From: Silvanigrellaceae bacterium
Lineage (GTDB): Bacteria; Bdellovibrionota; Oligoflexia; Silvanigrellales; Silvanigrellaceae
Direction: 5' to 3'
NCBI GenBank assembly: GCA_947475135.1
Contig: CANJMU010000005.1
Span: 1-10,982 of the forward strand
Length of the DNA: 10,982 nucleotides
This document shows positions 6,227-10,982 of this stretch, piece after piece (position 1 is the first letter of the stretch; the number at the start of each line of letters is the position of its first letter). The notes below the pieces were generated by a model. That model had not been told where the DNA came from. It saw only the letters and a list, made by a program, of their open reading frames with translations, and ran no database searches. The position numbers and the translations under genes are program-made.

Positions 6227-7213
6227 GAGGTATTCTTGGCATAACTGGTGGACAAGCTGAGGACAGGATCGGATCTCTTTGATTTCTGAGACAATTTGTC
6301 CAATTTCAAGCTCCCCGTTTTCTAAGTCGCCCAAAAGAATACCTTGTTTGGCGCGGCCTTTTCCCAATAAGGACTTGAGTTCTTCCGATGAAGCCCCTTC
6401 GTCCTCTGCTTTTGCGATAATTTCAGAAAAAGCATTGTTCAAAAGTCTGACGGGAATTAATTTTTTCATTCTTAGGAATGTGGAGTTGTGAGAAGACTCG
6501 CATAATTTTTGTTTAAAGTTCCTATGGGCAGAGCTTTCGACTGTTGCTGCAAATAAGGACCCAATCTGAACTCCTTGGGCTCCTAGGGCAAAACAGGCGT
6601 GAATAGCGGCCCCTGAACCTATGCCGCCTGCTGCGATGACAGGAATTTGTAGTTTTTGATAAACCTGTTGCAAGAGGACCAATGTTGTCAATTCTTCCCG
6701 ACCATTGTGGCCACCTGCTTCAAACCCTTCTAAGACAACGGCGTCGACACCTGCATCCTGGCATTTTTGAGCAAGATAGGGTGAGCTTGCCACATGAACG
6801 ACGGTACTTTGATGTTCCTTTAAATATTTTGTCCACTTATTAGGAGAGCCCGCACTGGTAAAAAAAATACGAACACCTTCCTCTAGGCAAATATCGATTT
6901 GTTCTTCGATTTTTTCGTAAAGTAACGGTAAGTTAACTCCAAAGGAACGCTTTGTCAGGGTTTTACATTTTTGAATTTGTGATCTTAAGAGATCCAGGCT
7001 CATGCTTCCGGCGCCAATTAAACCCAAACATCCGGTCTCACTGGCGGCCGCAGCTAATTTTGCACCACTGACGTAGACCATACCTGCCTGCACAATAGGG
7101 TGGGTCGTTTGAAATAAATTGCAGATGGAGTTTGTGGGCCACTGCACATTCAAATCATTTTTTGGGGTTTGTGTTCTTTGATTTTGGGTCGGGGTTTGGG
7201 GTTTTGAGTTCAT
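6215..7213 (-). CDS. Nitronate monooxygenase / FabK-like flavoenzyme
   Basis: A TIM-barrel FMN enzyme of the NMO/2-nitropropane dioxygenase family, which oxidises alkyl nitronates; close relatives (FabK) are enoyl-ACP reductases. Numbering from the ATG at 7213 gives 332 residues. HPIVQAGM (38-45) and GCLGLIGAGSMS (61-72) open the barrel. GFEAGGHNG (163-171) holds the conserved His169. PVIAAGGIGSG (191-201) and GVQIGSLFAATVES (214-227) form the phosphate-binding part. The C-terminal GKGRAKQGILLGDLENGELEIGQ is typical of the NMO-annotated branch. The ATG at 7213 has AAAGGAAA about 12 bases upstream and gives a Pro/Gln/Thr-rich leader of about 20 residues that overlaps the lipoprotein gene by 59 bases. 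TTG at 7153 or GTG at 7147, just after the lipoprotein stop, would give the usual N-terminus but lack a Shine-Dalgarno. Substrate, nitronate or enoyl-ACP, is unresolved. Confidence 0.9.
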   Translation of the reverse strand: MNSKPQTPTQNQRTQTPKNDLNVQWPTNSICNLFQTTHPIVQAGMVYVSGAKLAAAASETGCLGLIGAGSMSLDLLRSQIQKCKTLTKRSFGVNLPLLYEKIEEQIDICLEEGVRIFFTSAGSPNKWTKYLKEHQSTVVHVASSPYLAQKCQDAGVDAVVLEGFEAGGHNGREELTTLVLLQQVYQKLQIPVIAAGGIGSGAAIHACFALGAQGVQIGSLFAATVESSAHRNFKQKLCESSHNSTFLRMKKLIPVRLLNNAFSEIIAKAEDEGASSEELKSLLGKGRAKQGILLGDLENGELEIGQIVSEIKEIRSCPQLVHQLCQEYLMSF

Positions 7214-7343
7214 GTCGACGTTGAATTTCCTTTTCAAAGCGATCGGTGTGCATTGGGAAAAGCGAAGTTGGGTCCTCTTTGTGTCCACAGGATGTCATGC
7301 AGATGACGAAGGAAAGGGCCCAACCTAGGGTCAATTTTTTCAT
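7155..7343 (-). CDS. Small putative lipoprotein
   Basis: A 62-residue protein starting MKKLTLGWALSFVIC. Two Lys, a hydrophobic core and a lipobox-like MTSC (Cys19) are the pattern of a signal-peptidase-II substrate; Met at -3 is tolerated but not ideal. The mature part is about 44 residues, starting CGHKEDPTSLFP and ending in a Pro/Lys/Asn-rich tail. Gly at +2 fits outer-membrane sorting in organisms that follow the Asp+2 rule. The CG..K..LFP start loosely recalls LptM/YifL-type small lipoproteins; this is only a shape resemblance. Its ATG lies four bases after the pspA-like stop, with little Shine-Dalgarno, suggesting translational coupling. The tail overlaps the nitronate monooxygenase N-terminus in another frame if that gene starts at 7213. 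Confidence 0.65.
   Translation of the reverse strand: MKKLTLGWALSFVICMTSCGHKEDPTSLFPMHTDRFEKEIQRRHELKTPNPDPKSKNTNPKK
7164..7201 (+). other. G-run cluster on the template strand at a gene overlap
   Basis: The plus strand carries G-runs at 7164-7167, 7186-7188, 7191-7194 and 7198-7201, separated by 18, 2 and 3 bases. The last three runs sit in GGGTCGGGGTTTGGGG. This could form a G-quadruplex, although the first loop is long. It lies inside the lipoprotein/nitronate monooxygenase overlap. Because these genes read on the minus strand, the G-rich strand is the transcription template. Confidence 0.4.
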
Positions 7344-7347
7344 GATT

Positions 7348-8178
7348 TTATTTTGAATTATCGTGTGAAATCGTATGAACATCATAAATTTTTTGAGAGG
7401 AGCTTCCAGAAGTTAGCTCATCAAATTGAATCGAAGTGCTTGAGCTTTGGGAAGATTTATTTTCGCCAAAAACAGCGTTTTCAAAGGCATTGATGTGTTT
7501 GGAGCGAGCGGCTGCTGCAGTCAGTTCTTTGTCCAAATCGACCTGTGAATTGGGGCCCATTTCCGTAGAAATTTTAGCAACAGATTTCAGTTTTTGTCGC
7601 GCTTGACGAATGGCTTCTAAATTTTTTGTCGAAGAGTCAATACTCAAACCAGATAAGCGGTCATTCAATTCTTTGATTTTTTGGCTACCAATCATGTCAG
7701 CGACGGTTTCCGCTTCTTCTTTGTTCAATGTTTCGATTTGTTTTTGAAGATCCTGAAGACGCGCTTTATAAAGTTCAATGGCTTTATCTTGTTCCGAGAT
7801 TTGAAGTTCCAACTCTTTGGAGCGGGATTCGTTATTTTCCAATTTTTCTGCCATTTGTGTGTAAGCTTTCTTGTACCTTTCATCGGAATTCTGTTTGAAA
7901 AGTTCAACAGCGCCTTGCATTTTATGCTCTAATTCATTGGTTTCATTGCCAATAGATTTCAGCTCATTTAATTTTGTTTCACGAATGTTCATCAGTTCTG
8001 CAATAGAATTGCGCATTTCTTGGTAATCCCGATTCCAATCTTCTTTGGTTTTGCGAAATTGGGCGCGAATGGTATCGGCATTTGCAGAAACCATTTTATC
8101 TGTCAAGCGTTCTGTTTTCCCTTGTAATAACCCAAGCAAAGAAGAAAAAAACCTTGATAATGATTGAAAAATTCCCAT
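7348..8178 (-). CDS. PspA/IM30-like coiled-coil protein
   Basis: A 276-residue helical protein resembling the PspA/Vipp1 family, ESCRT-III-related proteins that bind and stabilise the inner face of the cytoplasmic membrane. It begins MGIFQSLSRFFSSLLGLL, an amphipathic N-terminal helix like the MGIFSR start of PspA. Long charged coiled-coil helices follow from about residue 25 to 225, including ELELQISEQDKAIELYKARL and a later LEAIRQARQKLKS. A Ser/Thr-rich tail (about 236-276) is an extension beyond the 222 residues of E. coli PspA. There is no signal peptide or membrane span. The ATG has TAGGAGAT in good position. No pspB, pspC, pspF or recognisable sigma54 promoter is adjacent; instead it heads a run with the small lipoprotein and the nitronate monooxygenase. 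The assignment rests on architecture and the N-terminal motif, so a generic coiled-coil protein remains possible. Confidence 0.68.
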   Translation of the reverse strand: MGIFQSLSRFFSSLLGLLQGKTERLTDKMVSANADTIRAQFRKTKEDWNRDYQEMRNSIAELMNIRETKLNELKSIGNETNELEHKMQGAVELFKQNSDERYKKAYTQMAEKLENNESRSKELELQISEQDKAIELYKARLQDLQKQIETLNKEEAETVADMIGSQKIKELNDRLSGLSIDSSTKNLEAIRQARQKLKSVAKISTEMGPNSQVDLDKELTAAAARSKHINAFENAVFGENKSSQSSSTSIQFDELTSGSSSQKIYDVHTISHDNSK

Positions 8179-8182
8179 ATTT

Positions 8183-8190
8183 ATCTCCTA
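8183..8190 (-). promoter_or_regulatory. Ribosome binding site of the pspA-like gene
   Basis: TAGGAGAT on the minus strand, with its AGGAG core six bases before the ATG at 8178. It fixes the start at MGIFQSL, matching the amphipathic N-terminus expected for the family. Confidence 0.75.
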
Positions 8191-8209
8191 AAATAAATGA
8201 TCTTGTCAC

Positions 8210-8334
8210 TAGACCTCTTGCCTAATCCCATTTTCTTCGTTGCGCCATCGTCTCGACCTCCTCACATATCAGTGCATATGCTGCGTCAGCTCTCGCTCGG
8301 CGCGTTTTGAAACTGAGGTTAGGCAAGAGGTCTA
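8210..8334. mobile_element. MITE-like foldback element with 16-bp terminal inverted repeats
   Basis: Positions 8210-8225 (TAGACCTCTTGCCTAA) and 8319-8334 (TTAGGCAAGAGGTCTA) are perfect reverse complements. The outermost TA at both ends could be a target duplication. Pairing continues inward with gaps (8227/8317, 8229-8230/8314-8315) and again at GCGCC 8242-8246 / GGCGC 8299-8303. A GCATATGC palindrome lies near the centre (8274-8281). The 93-base interior is about 54% GC by count, far above its surroundings. There is no room for a transposase. It sits two bases after the transporter stop codon and 31 bases before the pspA-like ATG. A non-autonomous transposon (MITE) is the best reading; a dispersed intergenic repeat or a regulatory or terminator hairpin is the alternative. 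No second copy is in the window. Confidence 0.6.
8222..8248 (-). other. Possible leader peptide inside the foldback element
   Basis: On the minus strand AGGAGG (8262-8257) stands eight bases before ATG 8248, which opens a nine-codon frame reading MAQRRKWD and ending in TAG inside the left terminal repeat. The signal is ideal in spacing and sequence but the peptide is tiny. It could be a leader peptide read out toward the pspA-like gene, or a vestige of the parental element's gene. Confidence 0.3.
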
Positions 8335-8336
8335 CT

Positions 8337-9890
8337 TTAATGCAAAGTAACAGATTTTGCATTTTTGTTATCACCTTCTTTTAAGAAGAATATAATAAAA
8401 AACGCAACGAGAAAAACAATAAAAAGCATAAGTAAACTAAAATTAAAACTTTGCACAAGGGCTTGAACGCTCATGCGGTTTTGTAAGCTCTGATAGGCCG
8501 CAGCAGTAGGATTCCAAGATCGCCCTTGATACATCTGTAAAAGGTGGTTGAATTGTTGCTCGGTCTGTGAGCTTCCCACAATGACATTATTTTTTATCAG
8601 AGTTTCATTGATATGCATATGATTAATCAGCATTGTTGCCATCCAGGCAAGTCCAATAGATCCACCTAGTTCACGGGTTAAATTGAATAAGCCAACAGCG
8701 TTACCTAAGCTTTTTTGTTCAACACCAGAAAGTGCCAGATAGGAAATAGGAATAAAAATAGCCCCAAGTCCAAGGGATCTTAAAAATAAAACCGTGATTA
8801 AAAAAGAATTTGGCACATTTGATGTCAGATGGCCATTAAAAAACAGGCTTGAGAGCGTCATGATAATTCCAAAAGCTATCATGATTCTTCCTGAGATTTT
8901 ATTAATCAGAAGTCCAATCAGTGGCATGATGAGAATTTGAATCATGCATCCTTTTAAAAAAATAAGCCCAATTTCTAAGGGTGGTAAATTTAAAACAGTG
9001 CCGCAATACATAGAAAATAAAAAAGAAGCGCTAAATAAGGTCACACCTAAAATAAAATTAATCAGTGTGCATAAAGTATAATTTAAATTTTTAAAGACAC
9101 GAAAATCAATGATGGGATTTTCTGATTCCAGTTGATGAATAACTAAGGTAACAGAGCATGTGATACAAACAACGGTTGCTGCAATAATCCAATTGTCTTG
9201 AAACCAAAAACGCCGGTGTCCTTCTTCCAGAACAAATTGCAGGGTGGACATTCCGAATATCAATAAAAGAAAGGCTTTGACATCAATTGGAGTGATAGTT
9301 GGAACAAAGGAAGGTGTTTTAATGGAACGAGTTGCAATAAATAAACAAAGAATACCCAAGGGAATATTAATAAAAAATATCATGTGCCAATTAAACCATT
9401 CAATTAAATAACCACCAAGTGTGGGCCCTAACAAGGGGCCAGTGATAGCTCCTAAACCAATCAATGCCTGAGCCATTCCTTGTTGATTTTTTGGATATCT
9501 CGACATTAAAATCGTACTGGCACAAGGAATAATGGCGCCTCCGCCCGCCCCTTGAATCATTCGAAAAGCAGTCATGGAAGCAAGATTCCAGGACAATCCA
9601 CACAAAATGCTCGCGATAATAAAGAGTGAAAGAGAAAATAAAAAATAATTGAAAAGTCCAAATCTTTTTTGGAACCACCCCGTCATGGGAATCACAATGA
9701 CGTTAGCCATCATATATCCGGTACTAATCCATGCAATTTGGTCGATTTGAACACCAAAAGAAGCACGGATATCGCTTAAGGCCACATTCACGATACTAAT
9801 ATCTAGAACAGCCATGAGTGAGGCGAGCATTGTGCAAAGGGTGATCCAGAATTTTGGACCTTCCACAAAAGAACTGTTTTGATTTTCCAT
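8337..9890 (-). CDS. DHA2-family (EmrB/QacA-type) 14-helix drug:proton antiporter
   Basis: A 517-residue major facilitator of the DHA2 family, expected to export drugs or other toxic compounds across the inner membrane using the proton gradient. Motif D1 is LDISIVNVALSDI (residues 29-41, Asp30). TM4 carries Arg110 in FRMIQGAGGGAIIP. The antiporter motif C is GLGAITGPLLGPTLGGYL (145-162), followed by WFNWHMIFFINIPLG, a DHA2 hallmark. Later hydrophobic segments bring the total to about 14. A hydrophilic loop at about 430-485 precedes the last helix (about 490-510), as in EmrB. EmrB-type pumps usually pair with an EmrA/HlyD adaptor and a TolC-like channel; neither is next to this gene, so the partner is elsewhere or the pump works alone. 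The ATG at 9890 has GGAGA 11 bases upstream. A MITE-like element begins right after the stop. Confidence 0.93.
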   Translation of the reverse strand: MENQNSSFVEGPKFWITLCTMLASLMAVLDISIVNVALSDIRASFGVQIDQIAWISTGYMMANVIVIPMTGWFQKRFGLFNYFLFSLSLFIIASILCGLSWNLASMTAFRMIQGAGGGAIIPCASTILMSRYPKNQQGMAQALIGLGAITGPLLGPTLGGYLIEWFNWHMIFFINIPLGILCLFIATRSIKTPSFVPTITPIDVKAFLLLIFGMSTLQFVLEEGHRRFWFQDNWIIAATVVCITCSVTLVIHQLESENPIIDFRVFKNLNYTLCTLINFILGVTLFSASFLFSMYCGTVLNLPPLEIGLIFLKGCMIQILIMPLIGLLINKISGRIMIAFGIIMTLSSLFFNGHLTSNVPNSFLITVLFLRSLGLGAIFIPISYLALSGVEQKSLGNAVGLFNLTRELGGSIGLAWMATMLINHMHINETLIKNNVIVGSSQTEQQFNHLLQMYQGRSWNPTAAAYQSLQNRMSVQALVQSFNFSLLMLFIVFLVAFFIIFFLKEGDNKNAKSVTLH

Positions 9891-9925
9891 GGGGATTGGG
9901 TTCTCCGAATTGAGCTCAGTGTTTT

Positions 9926-9954
9926 ATTTTATCTTATTTTTCAGTGAGTTTAAA
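9926..9954 (-). promoter_or_regulatory. Candidate sigma70-type promoter for the DHA2 transporter
   Basis: On the minus strand TTTAAA (9954-9949, 4 of 6 matches to TTGACA) and TAAAAT (9931-9926, 5 of 6 to TATAAT) are 17 bases apart, about 36 bases before the ATG. In such AT-rich DNA this could arise by chance. It would allow transcription independent of the upstream BrkB-family gene. Confidence 0.3.
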
Positions 9955-10006
9955 ATTTTGATTTGTGATTCAATAAAACTTCAAATGCAATTAGGAAAAA
10001 ATCAAT

Positions 10007-10894
10007 TTATTTTTGAGACAAAAATTTTCTCGAATGAGACACATACAAAACCCGTTGGGATGCAATGGCAAAGGCCATTCCAATCAACACAATTGTCCAA
10101 GCGAGTCGTGCCCAAACAAAAAAAGCAATGACTAATATCGGCACAGATCCGTAGATTTGGCTAGGATCTCCTGAAATCATATTGGAAGAAATAATTTTAT
10201 TCACATACTGTAAAATTTCAAATAATAAAGAAGCAACCAAACTTCCAATAAAATTAGATTTAAAATTTAAAGTTTTGCTGGGCATGGTATAATACATCAC
10301 AAAGAATATAATGGTTTGGACAAAAAAACTTGTGAAAAAAGTAATCATGTGGATGAATTGTGGGTCAAGAAGTCTTTTGCCATCCTGCAATAAATAATTT
10401 AAAAGTTGATCGGATTTCATGACGGCTGCTGCAAAGGCAAAGGGTAAAAAAGTGAGAATAACCCAACATTTCATAAGACGTCTATAAAATGAAATTGAGC
10501 TTTTATAGCTCATCAGAGAATTAAATAGTTCTTCAACTTTTAAAAATAAAAAAATGACAGTGATTGTAAATGAGCTGAAGGAAACAATTCCTAATTCTTT
10601 GACCTGAATATTTTTTATAATTTCTCTTAAATAAAATATAATTTGATTTCCTGCGTCATCGCCAAAATGCTTTAAAATAATTGGGGTTAACAGAGTGTTG
10701 AATAAACTTTCAAATCCATTTAAAGAATGAATAAATGTAAATAAAACAGATAAAAAAGGGACGATGGAAAGAATAAAAACAAATGTCAATTCTGCGCTTT
10801 TTCCACTCAATCGGCAGTGTTTTAAAATATGAATCGCCTGATGAAAAATAGAAGATATTTTTTTAAATTTTGATTTCAAAAACCCCAAAAACAT
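10007..10894 (-). CDS. YihY/BrkB-family inner-membrane protein
   Basis: A 295-residue membrane protein of the YihY/virulence factor BrkB family (UPF0761-like), whose molecular role is not settled. The N-terminal part has the family pattern SAELTFVFILSIVPFLSVLF (residues 33-52), comparable to the usual ALTYYTLLALFPLL. Hydrophobic segments lie at about 35-57, 101-120, 142-159, 181-203, 213-235 and 248-278. The C-terminal IYGSVPILVIAFFVWARLAW and following VLIGMAFAIASQR match the family's closing helices and short tail. The ATG at 10894 has only a weak Shine-Dalgarno (GAAGAGA). It is followed on the same strand, after 116 bases, by the DHA2 transporter; that gap contains a possible promoter, so the two need not be one operon. 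An uncharacterised permease-like protein is the main alternative. Confidence 0.8.
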   Translation of the reverse strand: MFLGFLKSKFKKISSIFHQAIHILKHCRLSGKSAELTFVFILSIVPFLSVLFTFIHSLNGFESLFNTLLTPIILKHFGDDAGNQIIFYLREIIKNIQVKELGIVSFSSFTITVIFLFLKVEELFNSLMSYKSSISFYRRLMKCWVILTFLPFAFAAAVMKSDQLLNYLLQDGKRLLDPQFIHMITFFTSFFVQTIIFFVMYYTMPSKTLNFKSNFIGSLVASLLFEILQYVNKIISSNMISGDPSQIYGSVPILVIAFFVWARLAWTIVLIGMAFAIASQRVLYVSHSRKFLSQK

Positions 10895-10982
10895 TTTTAT
10901 AATTTCTCTTCAAATATTTGTACGCATATTGTTACGTTATCGAAGAAAAATTCTAAAAATAAAGGGGACTATTTTTTTGACG
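10895..10982. other. Upstream region of the BrkB-family gene (window edge)
   Basis: An 88-base AT-rich stretch with no reading frame worth calling. It presumably carries the promoter of the BrkB-family gene on the minus strand, but no clear -35/-10 pair or hairpin was seen. Confidence 0.4.

Noticed and set aside
7214..7288. GTG at 7288 as the start of the nitronate monooxygenase
   Set aside because: No Shine-Dalgarno, and it would overlap most of the lipoprotein gene with a non-family N-terminus.
7344..7385. Upstream start of the small lipoprotein (MMFIRFHTII)
   Set aside because: It would overlap the pspA-like gene and place 14 non-signal residues before a normal MKKL lipoprotein signal sequence.
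9889..10131. Plus-strand 80-codon frame across the BrkB/DHA2 gap
   Set aside because: It overlaps the end of the BrkB-family gene antisense, has biased composition explained by that gene, and has no recognisable domain.
1..10982. A defence, secretion or CRISPR-type system
   Set aside because: No nuclease-helicase cluster, toxin-antitoxin pair, spacer array, retron or secretion machinery was found; the genes are housekeeping and envelope genes.

Overview
This window comes from an AT-rich bacterial chromosome (GC roughly in the mid-30s % by eye) of a Gram-negative organism. The signs are an exported AMIN-like/TPR protein, a small lipoprotein, an oligoribonuclease, and a DHA2 drug exporter. A proteobacterial or Bdellovibrionota-type host fits, but nothing here fixes the taxon. 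Most genes are housekeeping or envelope-related. No tRNA, rRNA, CRISPR array, intact insertion sequence or phage module was seen, and no gene-free stretch exceeds 300 bases.

Layout, left to right. (1) Positions 1-2234 (minus): the first codons of an unidentified gene, preceded by a gene for a large exported protein with an AMIN-like N-terminus and TPR-like repeats. (2) A 190-220 bp divergent intergenic region. (3) Positions 2462-3858 (plus): lipA (lipoyl synthase) coupled by a TAATG overlap to a small coiled-coil protein gene, whose stop codon lies in a three-copy 11-bp tandem repeat. (4) Positions 3981-5590 (plus): a membrane fatty-acid desaturase coupled by an ATGA overlap to orn (oligoribonuclease). 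(5) Positions 5587-6111 (minus): a GNAT acetyltransferase whose stop interlocks with that of orn. Upstream of it is a triple direct repeat resembling a Pho box. (6) Positions 6215-8178 (minus): an apparent operon of a PspA/IM30-like coiled-coil protein, a small lipoprotein and a nitronate monooxygenase/FabK-like flavoenzyme. The last two genes overlap out of frame in a Pro/Lys/Asn/Thr-coding segment. (7) Positions 8210-8334: a GC-richer foldback element with 16-bp perfect terminal inverted repeats and TA ends, resembling a MITE. It sits between the transporter stop codon and the pspA-like gene. (8) Positions 8337-10894 (minus): a 14-helix DHA2/EmrB-type transporter and a YihY/BrkB-family membrane protein.

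A loose envelope theme connects several genes: lipid desaturation, PspA-like membrane maintenance, a lipoprotein, an exporter, BrkB and a periplasmic TPR protein. The two most unusual signals are the foldback element, which carries an outward-facing, well-placed Shine-Dalgarno and a nine-codon ORF just before the pspA-like gene, and the Pho-box-like repeat ahead of the acetyltransferase. No complete novel system is evident.
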